This document shows, in pieces, positions 8,998-17,956 of a stretch of DNA of 64,000 bases. A model generated the notes under the pieces. The model did no database searches. It saw only the letters and a list, made by a program, of their open reading frames with translations, and was not told the DNA's origin. The first letter of the stretch is position 1. The number at the start of each line of letters is the position of its first letter. The translations under genes were made by a program, and so were the position numbers. Source of the stretch: Bradyrhizobium guangdongense (GTDB lineage: Bacteria > Pseudomonadota > Alphaproteobacteria > Rhizobiales > Xanthobacteraceae); assembly GCF_006483445.1 (NCBI RefSeq), contig NZ_PPPT01000071.1, forward strand, positions 1 through 64,000, given 5' to 3'.

Positions 8998-9078
8998 ATG
9001 GCGAGGTACGCAGCCTGCAAACGGCTGTCCGGCCTGATTGCTGCCTGTCCCCGCGCGCGGGGCGAGGTCAAGCCATGA
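8998..9078 (+). CDS. Possible 26-residue leader peptide coupled to livH
   Basis: A short frame reads MARYACKRLSGLIA... for 26 codons and ends in TGA at 9076-9078, overlapping the livH ATG at 9075 (ATGA). It has a good Shine-Dalgarno sequence (AGGGAGGA, about 9 nt before the ATG). A perfect 14-bp palindrome CCCCGCGCGCGGGG (9049-9062) lies inside it just before livH. It could be a leader peptide that couples translation into livH. Against it, its codons show no special bias, and livH has its own weak site (GAGGT at 9064). Confidence 0.35.
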   Translation: MARYAACKRLSGLIAACPRARGEVKP

Positions 9079-10085
9079 CCCGCTTTGTCGAACGTCATCC
9101 CGTCTGGGCGCTGATCGTCATCGTCGCGATCGCGATCCTGCTCTGGCTGATCTTTGCGGTATGGCCGCCCGGCCTCGAAGAGGCGATCGGCCGCAAGCGC
9201 GTCTTCCTCAATGCCGTCTTCAACGGCATCACGCTCGGCGGGCTCTACTTCCTGGTTGCCAGTGGCTTCACGCTGATCTTCGGCCTGATGCGCAACGTCA
9301 ATCTCGCGCACGGCTCGCTCTATCTGTTCGGCGGCTATATCGGCTACGCCATCAGCGCATCAACCGGCTCCTGGATCCTCTCCTTCATCATCGCCTTCAT
9401 CCTCACTGCGCTGGTCGGCGTGCTGCTGCAGGTGATCGTGTTCCGCCGTATGGAGGGACAGGACCTCCGGCAGACCATGGTGACGATCGGGCTCTCGATC
9501 GTCTTTGCCGATCTGATGTTGTGGGCCTGCGGCGGCGACTTCTACCAGATCCAGACGCCGAGCTGGCTGATCGGCCCGATCGACCTGCCGCTGATCACGG
9601 CGGTGAAGTCCTCCGGCGAACCGGTGTATCTGCGCTATCCGCTGGTGCGGCTCGTGATCTTCCTCGCTTCGGTCGTGATCGGCGTCGCGATGTGGCTCGC
9701 GCTCAACCGCACGCGGATCGGCATGATCATCCGCGCCGGCGTCGACGACCGCGACATTCTCGCTGCGACCGGCGTGCGCATCCAGCTCGTCTTCGTGCTG
9801 GTCTTTGCGCTGGGCGCCGGACTTGCCGGCATCGCCGGCGTCGTCGGCGGCACCTTCCAATCGCTGTCACCGGGCGAAGACATCCGCTTCCTGCTCGCCT
9901 CCCTCGTCGTCGTGATCGTCGGCGGCATGGGCTCGATCCCGGGCGCGGCACTCGGCGCGCTCATCATCGGGCTCGCCGAGCAGCTCGGCTCCGTCTACAT
10001 CCCGACCTACGCCATCGTCGTCACCTTCCTGATCATGGTGCTGGTGCTGGCAGTGCGGCCGCAGGGCCTGTTGGCGAGGCGCTGA
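9075..10085 (+). CDS. livH: Branched-chain-type ABC transporter permease LivH
   Basis: Inner-membrane permease, 336 residues, with about eight hydrophobic segments. The segments NAVFNGITLGGLYFLVASG and GLMRNVNLAHGSLYLFGGY are the hallmark of LivH-type permeases. The EAA-like loop region GVDDRDILAATGVRI and the last helices with GGMGSIPGAALGALIIGL also fit. An extra N-terminal membrane segment (residues 12-34) precedes the core. It is first in the contiguous run livHMG-F and ends 1 nt before livM. With LivM it forms the channel for the substrate delivered by the binding protein at 6683. Confidence 0.92.
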   Translation: MTRFVERHPVWALIVIVAIAILLWLIFAVWPPGLEEAIGRKRVFLNAVFNGITLGGLYFLVASGFTLIFGLMRNVNLAHGSLYLFGGYIGYAISASTGSWILSFIIAFILTALVGVLLQVIVFRRMEGQDLRQTMVTIGLSIVFADLMLWACGGDFYQIQTPSWLIGPIDLPLITAVKSSGEPVYLRYPLVRLVIFLASVVIGVAMWLALNRTRIGMIIRAGVDDRDILAATGVRIQLVFVLVFALGAGLAGIAGVVGGTFQSLSPGEDIRFLLASLVVVIVGGMGSIPGAALGALIIGLAEQLGSVYIPTYAIVVTFLIMVLVLAVRPQGLLARR

Positions 10086-10086
10086 C

Positions 10087-11172
10087 ATGTCCGTGACCCA
10101 CGATGCTCGCGTCCAGCTCCGCGCCGCCACCACGGCGCAAGGCCAAGCCGCGCGCATATGGCCGGAGATCAACCATCCGGCTGCCTGGATCGTCGCCGTC
10201 ATCCTCGTGATCATGCCCCTGATCGCCAACGGCTTCTTCCTGATCGAAATCTTTGCCACGACGATGATCCTCGGGACCATCGCGCTCAGTCTGATGTTCC
10301 TCGCCGGCTATGGCGGCATGGTCAGCCTGATGCAGCTCACGATCGCGGGCTTCTGTGCCTACATGGTCGCGGTCTTCGGCGTCAGCGCCAACACCAATAT
10401 CAGCCTCGGCTGGCCGTGGTGGCTGGCGGTCCCGATGGCACTCGCGCTTGCCACGCTGTTCGGCACGCTCGGCGGCACGCTCGCGGTACGCACCGAGGGC
10501 ATCTACACCATCATGATCACGCTGGCGATCGGCGCGGCCTTCTACTATTTCACCAACCAGAACTGGGCGATCTTCGGTGGCCACACCGGCATCAACACCG
10601 TTGCGACCCCGCATTTCTGGGGCGTCAACTGGCGCTCCGATATCCCCTTCTATTATATCGTGCTCGGGACTGCTGCGCTGTGCTACTTCGCCGTCGCCTA
10701 TATCTCCCGCGCGCCGTTCGGGCTCGCCCTGCAAGGCGTCCGCGACAATCCGCGCCGCATGGCCGCGCTCGGCTTCAACGTCAATGCACATCGGATCGCG
10801 GCCTATGCGGTGGCGTCGTTCATCGCGGGGCTCGCCGGCGTGCTCCAGGTCTGGAACTACCGGCAAATCTCGCCGGGCTCGGTCAGCGTCGGCGCCTGCA
10901 TCGACATTTTGATCATTGCCGTTGTCGGCGGCATCACACGCCCGATCGGCCCCTATATCGGCGCGCTGATCTTCGTGTTGCTGCGCACCTTTGCGCTCGA
11001 TTTCCTGGTCAAGATCGGGCTCGACGGCAACCGCTTCCGGCTCATCATCGGCCTCGGCTTCCTCGCTATCGTGTTCTGGTCGTCGGATGGCGTCATCGGC
11101 CTGTGGCAGCGCTGGCGCCAAGGCAAGCGGCCTACGACGACGCGCCCTGGCGGAGGGCACGGCCATGGATAG
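10087..11172 (+). CDS. livM: Branched-chain-type ABC transporter permease LivM
   Basis: Second permease, 361 residues, with about nine membrane segments. Family segments are LAGYGGMVSLMQLTIAGFCAYMVA-like near residues 75-100, the GLALQGVRDNPRRMAALGFNV loop that docks the ATPase, and GGITRPIGPYIGALIFVLL. It is followed by a short basic tail (WRQGKRPTTTRPGG) and overlaps livG by 8 nt. The product pairs with LivH. Confidence 0.92.
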   Translation: MSVTHDARVQLRAATTAQGQAARIWPEINHPAAWIVAVILVIMPLIANGFFLIEIFATTMILGTIALSLMFLAGYGGMVSLMQLTIAGFCAYMVAVFGVSANTNISLGWPWWLAVPMALALATLFGTLGGTLAVRTEGIYTIMITLAIGAAFYYFTNQNWAIFGGHTGINTVATPHFWGVNWRSDIPFYYIVLGTAALCYFAVAYISRAPFGLALQGVRDNPRRMAALGFNVNAHRIAAYAVASFIAGLAGVLQVWNYRQISPGSVSVGACIDILIIAVVGGITRPIGPYIGALIFVLLRTFALDFLVKIGLDGNRFRLIIGLGFLAIVFWSSDGVIGLWQRWRQGKRPTTTRPGGGHGHG

Positions 11173-11947
11173 CGTCGCGCATCGCCTCTCCGCCGTCGGC
11201 GCCGGCGCCGCGCTGGAGCTTCGCGGTGTCACGCGGCTGTTCGGCGCGCTCGCCGCGTTGACCGACGTCACCATCACGGTACGACCGGGCGAGCGACGCG
11301 CGGTGCTGGGCTCGAACGGCGCCGGCAAGACCACGCTCTTCAACTGCATCACCGGCGACTTCCCGCCCACGTCGGGCACGATCCGCTTCTTCGGCGAGGA
11401 CATCACCCGCTTCCCGCCCTATGAGCGCATTCGCCGCGGCCTGCGCCGCACCTACCAGATTTCTGCGCTGTTCCCCGGCCTCACCGTGCAGGATAACGTC
11501 TACCTCGCCTGCCGCGGTGTCTCGCGCGGACGCTTCTCGTTCCTGCGTCCCGGTCAGAATGACGCGTTGATGCACGCAGCGGACAATCTCGTCCAGGCCG
11601 TGCATCTGTCGGCCGTGAAGGATCAACGGGTCGCTGAGCTTGCCCACGGCCAGCAGCGCCAGCTCGAGATTGCACTGGCGCTCGCCGGTGCACCGCGCTT
11701 CGTGCTGTTCGACGAACCGGCCGCAGGTCTCTCGCCGGCCGAGCGTCTGGAGCTGATCGAGATCCTGACGTCGCTGCCCTCACACATCGGCTACATCATC
11801 ATCGAGCACGACATGGACGTGGCGTTGCGCGTCGTCGAGAGCGTCACGATGATGCACAACGGCCGCATCTTCAAGGAAGGCGTACCGCAGGAGATCCAGT
11901 CCGACCCCGAGGTTCAGGAACTCTATCTCGGAGGCGGCCATGAATGA
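11165..11947 (+). CDS. livG: Branched-chain-type ABC transporter ATPase LivG
   Basis: Cytoplasmic ATPase subunit, 260 residues from the ATG at 11165; the longer frame before it is part of livM. Walker A is GSNGAGKTT (about residues 49-57), the LivG-type Q-loop region is RRTYQISALFPGLTV, the signature is ELAHGQQRQLEIALAL (a usual LivG variant), and Walker B is FVLFDEPAAGL. It overlaps livM by 8 nt and the next gene by 8 nt, so the four transporter genes are tightly coupled. Confidence 0.9.
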   Translation: MDSVAHRLSAVGAGAALELRGVTRLFGALAALTDVTITVRPGERRAVLGSNGAGKTTLFNCITGDFPPTSGTIRFFGEDITRFPPYERIRRGLRRTYQISALFPGLTVQDNVYLACRGVSRGRFSFLRPGQNDALMHAADNLVQAVHLSAVKDQRVAELAHGQQRQLEIALALAGAPRFVLFDEPAAGLSPAERLELIEILTSLPSHIGYIIIEHDMDVALRVVESVTMMHNGRIFKEGVPQEIQSDPEVQELYLGGGHE

Positions 11948-14156
11948 TGTCCGCCGCGGCGCGCCTGCGCTCGAAGTCAGAGGTCTCGACGTCTATTACG
12001 GCCATTCGCACGCGCTGCAGGGCGTTGACCTCACGCTCGAAACCGGCGTGTTCTCCGTGGTCGGACGCAACGGCATGGGCAAGACGACGCTGTGCAAGGC
12101 CATCATGGGTCTCGTCCCCGTGAGCGGCGGTTCGGTGCGCATCCGCGGCGAGGACATCACACGACGTCCGCCGGCACATATTGCTCGCCTCGGCGTCGGC
12201 TACGTGCCGCAGGGCCGCCGGCTCTGGCGCTCGCTCAGCGTCGACGAGCATCTGCAACTTGCGGCCGGCTTGCGCCGCGGCGCCTGGACGGTCGAGCGCA
12301 TCTACGACACGTTCCCCCGGCTCGCCGATCGCAAGGACAATGGCGGCGGCCAGCTCTCCGGCGGCGAGCAACAGATGCTCGCGATTTCGCGCGCGCTGCT
12401 GACCAATCCGCAACTTCTGATCATGGACGAGCCGACCGAAGGCCTGGCGCCCGTCATTGTCGCGCAGGTCGAGGAGATGCTGCTGCGGCTCGGCGAAGAC
12501 GGCGACATGGCCGTGCTCGTCATCGAGCAGAACATTGGCGTCGCCACCGCCGTGTCGCGCAACGTCGCGATCATGGTCAACGGCCGGATCAACCGCATCA
12601 TCGATTCCGTGCGGCTCGCGGCCGACCGTGACTTGCAGCAGCGCCTGCTCGGCGTCGGCATGCATGCGGAGCTCGAAGCGGATGCCGATACGGCGCCGGT
12701 AGGCGCGGCGGCACAGGCCGCGCCTCAGCCGGCACGGCCAGGCGGCCCGATCAAGGTCTACATCTCCAACCCCACACCACCGACACGCTGGTCGCAGCCG
12801 GTGCCGATTGCGCGCATCGAGGCGGCCGCGCGCACGCTCTCGACGCAGATTGCCCGGCTTGACGACACCGCACGACGCAAGCGCGAGCCTGTCACCGCGC
12901 AAACGCAGGGACCGCCGGTCGTTCTCGTCGTAGGCACGCTCGACACCAAGGGCACTGAGCTGCGTTACATCCGCGACATCATCGCGGGGACGGGCCTGCG
13001 GACCAGGCTCGTTGACGTCTCCACCAGCGGAAAACATTCCACCTGCGATGTCTCCGCGCAGGAAATCGCGCTCAACCACGGCCGCGGCGGCTCGGCCGTG
13101 TTCGGCCCCGACCGTGGCGCGGCCGTCACGGCGATGGCGGACGCCTTTGCCAACTGGGTACGACGACAAGGCAATATCGCGGGGGTCATCACGGCTGGCG
13201 GCTCCGGCGCGGCCTCGCTCGCCGCACCTGGCATGCGCGCGCTTCCGATCGGCGTTCCGAAGCTGATCATCTCCTCCGTCGCCTCCGGCGACGTCGGCCC
13301 CTATGTCGGTCCCGCCGACATCACCATGATGTACTCGGTCACGGATGTGCAGGGCCTGAACTCGATCTCGCGTGCAGTGCTGGCGAACGGTGCCAACGCT
13401 CTGGTCGGCATGGTGAAAGCCCGCCTCGATCAGCGCGAGACCGAGGCACGTGCGGCAGGCGCCGCCCTGCCCTCGATCGGCATCACCATGTTCGGCGTCA
13501 CCACGCCGGCCGTGCAGAAAATCGCTGCCGACTTGCGCGACGATTTTGAATGCCTCGTCTTCCACGCCACCGGCGTCGGGGGCCGCTCGATGGAGAAACT
13601 GGTCGACTCCGGCCAGCTCGCCGGCGTCATCGACCTCACCACGACGGAGGTCTGCGATCTCCTGATGGGCGGCGTGTTCCCTGCGACCGAAGACCGTTTT
13701 GGCGCGATCATCCGCAGCCGCATCCCCTATGTCGGTTCGGTCGGCGCGCTGGACATGGTCAATTTCGGCGCGCCCGACACCGTCCCCGAGCGCTATCGCG
13801 GCCGCAAATTCCACGTCCACAATCCGCAGGTCACGTTGATGCGGACGACGGCGGACGAGAATGAGCGGATGGGCCGCTGGATCGGCGAAAAGCTCAACCA
13901 GATGGATGGCCCCGTGCGCTTCTTCCTACCCGAGGGCGGCGTGTCCGCGCTCGATGCGGCAGGCCAATCGTTCTGGGACCCCGAGGCCGATGCGGCGCTG
14001 TTCCGCGCGCTGGAGCGCACGGTGCGGCAGACCAGCAACCGCCAGCTCATCCGCGTCAGAAAGAACATCAACGATCCCGAGTTCACCGCCGCCATTGTCA
14101 GTGCGTTCCGGACCCTGTTCGGCCGCACGGGCTCGCGTCGGAGACTAGCGAGGTGA
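11940..14156 (+). CDS. LivF-type ATPase fused to a Tm-1-like (UPF0261) domain
   Basis: 738 residues in two parts. Residues 1 to about 240 are a complete LivF ATPase: Walker A GRNGMGKTT near 42-50, signature LSGGEQQM near 139, Walker B LLIMDEPTEGL near 161, and a switch His region (VLVIEQNIGVA). An Ala/Pro-rich linker follows to about 320. From 325 to the end is a UPF0261/Tm-1 N-terminal-like domain, starting PPVVLVVGTLDTKGTELRYI, with GGSGAASLAAPGMRALPIGVPK, SVTDVQGLN and VFPATEDRFGAI. Tm-1 domains are known from the tomato virus-resistance protein and from bacterial proteins of unknown function. No stop or frameshift separates the parts. Both parts look intact, so the fusion ties transport energising to the unknown Tm-1 activity. 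Confidence 0.85.
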   Translation: MNDVRRGAPALEVRGLDVYYGHSHALQGVDLTLETGVFSVVGRNGMGKTTLCKAIMGLVPVSGGSVRIRGEDITRRPPAHIARLGVGYVPQGRRLWRSLSVDEHLQLAAGLRRGAWTVERIYDTFPRLADRKDNGGGQLSGGEQQMLAISRALLTNPQLLIMDEPTEGLAPVIVAQVEEMLLRLGEDGDMAVLVIEQNIGVATAVSRNVAIMVNGRINRIIDSVRLAADRDLQQRLLGVGMHAELEADADTAPVGAAAQAAPQPARPGGPIKVYISNPTPPTRWSQPVPIARIEAAARTLSTQIARLDDTARRKREPVTAQTQGPPVVLVVGTLDTKGTELRYIRDIIAGTGLRTRLVDVSTSGKHSTCDVSAQEIALNHGRGGSAVFGPDRGAAVTAMADAFANWVRRQGNIAGVITAGGSGAASLAAPGMRALPIGVPKLIISSVASGDVGPYVGPADITMMYSVTDVQGLNSISRAVLANGANALVGMVKARLDQRETEARAAGAALPSIGITMFGVTTPAVQKIAADLRDDFECLVFHATGVGGRSMEKLVDSGQLAGVIDLTTTEVCDLLMGGVFPATEDRFGAIIRSRIPYVGSVGALDMVNFGAPDTVPERYRGRKFHVHNPQVTLMRTTADENERMGRWIGEKLNQMDGPVRFFLPEGGVSALDAAGQSFWDPEADAALFRALERTVRQTSNRQLIRVRKNINDPEFTAAIVSAFRTLFGRTGSRRRLAR

Positions 14157-14159
14157 CCG

Positions 14160-14993
14160 ATGGCCAGGTTTGAACGCAAGGCGCTTCTGAAGAAGTTTCG
14201 CGACATGGCGCGGCGCGGCGAGCCGATCGTCGGCGGCGGCGCCGGCACCGGACTATCAGCCAAATGCGAGGAGGCCGGCGGCGTCGATCTCATCGTGATC
14301 TACAATTCCGGTCGCTACCGCATGGCCGGTCGCGGCTCGCTTGCGGGCCTGATGCCCTATGGCGACGCCAATGCCATCGTGCTGGAGATGGCCGGTGAAG
14401 TGCTTCCGGTCGTGACCAGGACGCCCGTCCTGGCAGGCGTCAACGGCACCGACCCGTTCCGCGACATGGATGTGTTCCTCGACCAGTTGAAGACGATCGG
14501 CTTTGCCGGCGTGCAGAACTTTCCGACCGTCGGCCTGATCGACGGCATCTTCCGTGCCAATCTCGAAGAGACCGGCATGTCCTATGCGCTCGAGATCGAC
14601 ATGATCGCGAAGGCACATGACAAGGACATGCTGACGACGCCCTACGTGTTCAGCGAGAAGGAAGCGGCCGCGATGGCGATTGCGGGCGCCGACATCATCG
14701 TCTGCCACATGGGGTTGACGACCGGCGGCACGATCGGCGCGCAGACCGCACTCAAGCTGAAGGATTGTCCCGCGCAGATCGATACCTGGGCTTCCGCCGC
14801 GCTCAGCGTCAATCCGGACATCCTTGTGCTGGCCCATGGCGGCCCGATCGCCGATCCCGCGGATGCCGATTTCATCATGAAGAACACAAGTCATTGCCAC
14901 GGCTTCTACGGCGCGTCCTCGATGGAGCGACTGCCCGTGGAGCGGGCGCTGACGGATCAGGTACGTCAATTCAAGGCGATCGGCGCGCGCTGA
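14160..14993 (+). CDS. TIM-barrel 'phosphoenolpyruvate hydrolase family' protein (Tm-1 C-terminal-like)
   Basis: 277 residues, matching the PEP-hydrolase-like TIM-barrel family that in plants and fungi forms the C-terminal half of Tm-1-type proteins and in bacteria is encoded beside UPF0261 genes. Visible segments are [21 protein letters not shown] (split across residues 21-41), [35 protein letters not shown] and [14 protein letters not shown]. The start lies 3 nt after the previous stop, with GAGGTGA as ribosome site. Reaction unknown: the family name comes from a weak PEP mutase-like relation. Its gene neighbour supplies the matching N-terminal half. Confidence 0.82.
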   Translation: MARFERKALLKKFRDMARRGEPIVGGGAGTGLSAKCEEAGGVDLIVIYNSGRYRMAGRGSLAGLMPYGDANAIVLEMAGEVLPVVTRTPVLAGVNGTDPFRDMDVFLDQLKTIGFAGVQNFPTVGLIDGIFRANLEETGMSYALEIDMIAKAHDKDMLTTPYVFSEKEAAAMAIAGADIIVCHMGLTTGGTIGAQTALKLKDCPAQIDTWASAALSVNPDILVLAHGGPIADPADADFIMKNTSHCHGFYGASSMERLPVERALTDQVRQFKAIGAR

Positions 14994-15019
14994 CGCCTGC
15001 AAGTTTGAGGGAGGGAAAG

Positions 15020-17947
15020 ATGTCAGGGATGTTGGTCGGTGAATTGATCCTCTGGCTGATCGTCGCGATCATCGTGATCGTGGTCGCTGTCTACATCGTC
15101 AACTGGCTCTACCACCGCTCGTCCAAGGAGGTCTCCTTCGTCAGGACCGGCTTCCTCGGCGAACGCGTGGTGATCAATGGCGGCGCCTTCGTGCTGCCGT
15201 TCATCCACGACTACACGCCCGTCAACATGAACGTGTTGCCGATGGGCATCGTGCGCTCCCGGCAGGATGCCGTGATTACCCGTGACCGCATGCGCGTCGA
15301 CATCGAGGCCGACTTCTATGTCCGCGTGCAGGCGACCCGCGAAGCCGTGTCCATTGCGGCCGCAACGCTCGGCCGCCGCACCATGGAGCCGGAGCAGCTT
15401 CATGCCCTCCTCGCCGGCAAGTTCATCTCGGCAATCCGCTCGGTCGCCTCTGAAATGACGCTGGAGGAGATGCACGAGCGCCGCGGCGACTACGTCGCGC
15501 GCGTCAAGACCAATGCGGCTGAAGCCCTCGCCCAGAATGGACTTGAGCTGGAGTCGGTCGCCATTACCGATCTCGACCAGACCGACCTCGAATTCTTCAA
15601 CCCTTCGAACCGGTTCGACGCCGAAGGTCTGACCCGGCTGATGGAGGACATCGAGGCCAAGCGCAAGCTGCGCAACGACATCGAGCAGGACTCGATGATA
15701 AAGATTCGCTCCCGCAACCTCGAAGCCGAGCGGCAGGCCCTCGACATCGAGCGCGAGAGCGAGACAGCCCGCCTCGAACAGGAGCGCGACATCGAGATGC
15801 GCCGCGCCCTGCAGCGCACCGAGGTCGCCCGCGAGCGTGCACTGCGCGAGACCGAAGCCGAGCAGGCTCAGATCTCCGCGCGCGAAGCCATCGAGAAGGC
15901 CCGCATCGCCAACGACCAGGCCATCGCGGAAGCCCGCATCGCCTCCGAGCGCGAGACCCGCCAGAGGGAGATCGAGCGAACCCGCACCATCGAAGAGAAG
16001 GAGTTGTCGGCTCGCGAAGAGGTCGAAAAGACCCGGATCGCCAATCAACGCTCGATTGACACGACCCGCATTGCCAGCGAGCGCGAGGTGCGCCAGCGCG
16101 AGATCGAGCGGATGCGCACCATCGAGGAAGCCGAGATCGCGGCGCGCGAATCCATCGAAAAGGCCCGCATCCAGCAGGACCGCGTCGTCACCGACGCCCG
16201 TATCGCCAATGAGGAAGAGACGCGGCGCCGCGAGATCGAGCGGACGCGTGCGGTGGACGAGGCCGAGATCGCTGCACGCGAGGCAACCGAGAAGGCTCGC
16301 ATCGCCCAGACCATGATCGTCAATGTCGAGCGCATCTCTTCGGACGAACGCACGCGCGCACTGGAGATCCAGCAGGTGCGAACCATTCAGGAGGCCGAGA
16401 TCGAGGCGCAGCGCTCGGTCGAAGCTGCCCGCATCGCCCGCGAAAGGACACTTGCCGCCGAGCGCATCGCGGCGGAGCAAAACACCCGTCAGTTGGAGAT
16501 CGAGCGCAACCAGACGCTCGACGTCGCCGGCATCGTCGCGCGCGAAGCCACCGAAGCCTCTAGGATCGCGCAGGAAGAGCGTGTCCGCTCGCTGGAGATC
16601 GCCCGCAATCGCGCCGTCGAGGAGGCCGACATCGCCTCCCGCGAGGCGATCGAGGCCGCACGCATCGCGCAGGAGAAGGCGGTTGCCGCCGAACGCATCC
16701 AGGCCGACCGGGATACCAAGGCGCTGGAGATCGAGCGGACCGCGGCGCTCGAAGCCGCCGACCTCAAGCGGCGCGACGTCATCGAGCGCCAGCGCATTGG
16801 CGTCGACCTCGCGCTCGAATCCGAGCGGATCACCTCGTCGAAGAAGCGCGAAGTGCTCAATATCGAGCAGAAGAAGGCAATCGAGATCGCCGACGAGGAT
16901 CGCGTCATCGCCCTCTCCGCCAAACGCTCTGAACGGATTGATGCCGACAGCCGGGTCAAGCAGGCCGAGATCGTCGCCCGCAAGGACGTCGAGACCACGG
17001 ACGTCTCGCGCGAGCAGGCGCTGGAAGCCGCCCGCATCGAGCGCCGCCGCTCGATCGAGCAGCTCGAAGTCGCCCGCGTCCAATCGCTGCAGGAGGCCGA
17101 GATCGCATCCCGCGAGGAGGTCGAGCGCGCGCGCATCGCGTCCGACCGCGGCCTCGACGAAGCCCGCGTCGGCCGCGAGCGCGAGCTGCGCAAGCTCGAG
17201 GTCAACCGCGAGAAGGAGGTCGAGACCGTGTTGATGGAGAAGGCAATCGCCATCCATCTGAAGTCCCTCGAGGAGTCCGCGGCCAAGGCTTCGGCCGAGG
17301 AGGCGCGGATGCGCGCGACCGAGGCCACCGAGCGCGTCATCACCGCCCGCGAAAACGAGATCGCAAAACGCCGCAAGTCCGTCGAGATCCTGATCGCCGA
17401 GAAGCAGGCCGAGGAGACCCGGATTGCCGCCGAGGCCGAACGTGTCCGCGCCGCCGTCGAGGCTGAAGCCCAGCGCCTGCTCAACGAAGCCGAAAACGTC
17501 CTCACCGACCAGGCGCGCTACTCGCTGTTCCGCCGAAAGCTGCTCGACCGCATCGAGGGTATTGTGCGCGAGAGCGTCAAGCCGATGGAGAAGATCGAAG
17601 GCATCCGCATCCTCCAGGTCGACGGCCTCAACGGCAACGGCGGCGGGGGCAATGGCGGCCGCAGCGCCACCGACGAGGTGATCGACTCGGCGCTGCGCTA
17701 TCGCGTCCAGGCTCCCCTGATCGACTCGATTCTCGCCGATATCGGCGTCGAGGGCGGCAGCCTGTCCAAGATGCCGGGCCTGATCCGGGAGGCGCGCGAC
17801 ATGCAAGGCATCAAGGAGTCCGCGCGCAAGAGCGGTGGCGGCGGTGGTGGTGGTGGCGGTGGCGGTGGCGACAAGCCGGCCGGCCCGGCCGCCCCCACTG
17901 CGGAAGGTGAACCACCGGCCGAACGCGGCCCGCGGAAGAAGAGCTGA
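15020..17947 (+). CDS. Flotillin-like SPFH protein with very long repeat coiled coil
   Basis: 975 residues from the ATG at 15020 (GAGGGAGGGAAAG before it). Order: one membrane helix (about 8-30), SPFH/band-7 domain (about 35-235, with VRTGFLGERVVINGG and ITRDRMRVDIEADFYVRVQ), charged coiled coil (about 240-880), then a C-terminal region with Gly runs (GNGGGGNGG, and 13 Gly near 940-952) and a basic tail RGPRKKS. Flotillins are usually 430-700 residues; the excess is a repeat block at residues 282-735, built from 44-residue (4 x 11) units. Expected role: a membrane-anchored oligomeric scaffold, here inside an enzyme operon, perhaps holding the transporter and oxidase at the membrane. That role is inferred. 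Confidence 0.88.
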   Translation: MSGMLVGELILWLIVAIIVIVVAVYIVNWLYHRSSKEVSFVRTGFLGERVVINGGAFVLPFIHDYTPVNMNVLPMGIVRSRQDAVITRDRMRVDIEADFYVRVQATREAVSIAAATLGRRTMEPEQLHALLAGKFISAIRSVASEMTLEEMHERRGDYVARVKTNAAEALAQNGLELESVAITDLDQTDLEFFNPSNRFDAEGLTRLMEDIEAKRKLRNDIEQDSMIKIRSRNLEAERQALDIERESETARLEQERDIEMRRALQRTEVARERALRETEAEQAQISAREAIEKARIANDQAIAEARIASERETRQREIERTRTIEEKELSAREEVEKTRIANQRSIDTTRIASEREVRQREIERMRTIEEAEIAARESIEKARIQQDRVVTDARIANEEETRRREIERTRAVDEAEIAAREATEKARIAQTMIVNVERISSDERTRALEIQQVRTIQEAEIEAQRSVEAARIARERTLAAERIAAEQNTRQLEIERNQTLDVAGIVAREATEASRIAQEERVRSLEIARNRAVEEADIASREAIEAARIAQEKAVAAERIQADRDTKALEIERTAALEAADLKRRDVIERQRIGVDLALESERITSSKKREVLNIEQKKAIEIADEDRVIALSAKRSERIDADSRVKQAEIVARKDVETTDVSREQALEAARIERRRSIEQLEVARVQSLQEAEIASREEVERARIASDRGLDEARVGRERELRKLEVNREKEVETVLMEKAIAIHLKSLEESAAKASAEEARMRATEATERVITARENEIAKRRKSVEILIAEKQAEETRIAAEAERVRAAVEAEAQRLLNEAENVLTDQARYSLFRRKLLDRIEGIVRESVKPMEKIEGIRILQVDGLNGNGGGGNGGRSATDEVIDSALRYRVQAPLIDSILADIGVEGGSLSKMPGLIREARDMQGIKESARKSGGGGGGGGGGGGDKPAGPAAPTAEGEPPAERGPRKKS
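15863..17224 (+). repeat. 132-bp coding repeats (44-residue units) in the flotillin-like gene
   Basis: Reading residues 282-735 in register gives units at 282-325, 326-369, 370-413, 414-457, 458-501, 502-534 (33 residues only), 535-578 and 579-622, then a 25-residue break, then 648-691 and 692-735. Each unit starts like EAEIAAREAIEKARIA and ends like REIERTRTIE. All full units are multiples of 11, a hendecad pattern that favours a straight or slightly right-handed coiled coil. Copies differ at many codons, so they are old duplications. Confidence 0.85.
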
Positions 17948-17956
17948 GGTTGAACG

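Noticed and set aside
11871-13820. A 649-codon minus-strand frame opposite the LivF/Tm-1 fusion
   Set aside because: No motif, low-complexity Arg/Asp/His-rich product, and complete overlap with a well-supported gene.
15863-17224. Regular repeats that might be a CRISPR or non-coding satellite
   Set aside because: Units are 132 bp, diverged, in frame and encode coiled-coil residues; there are no spacers.
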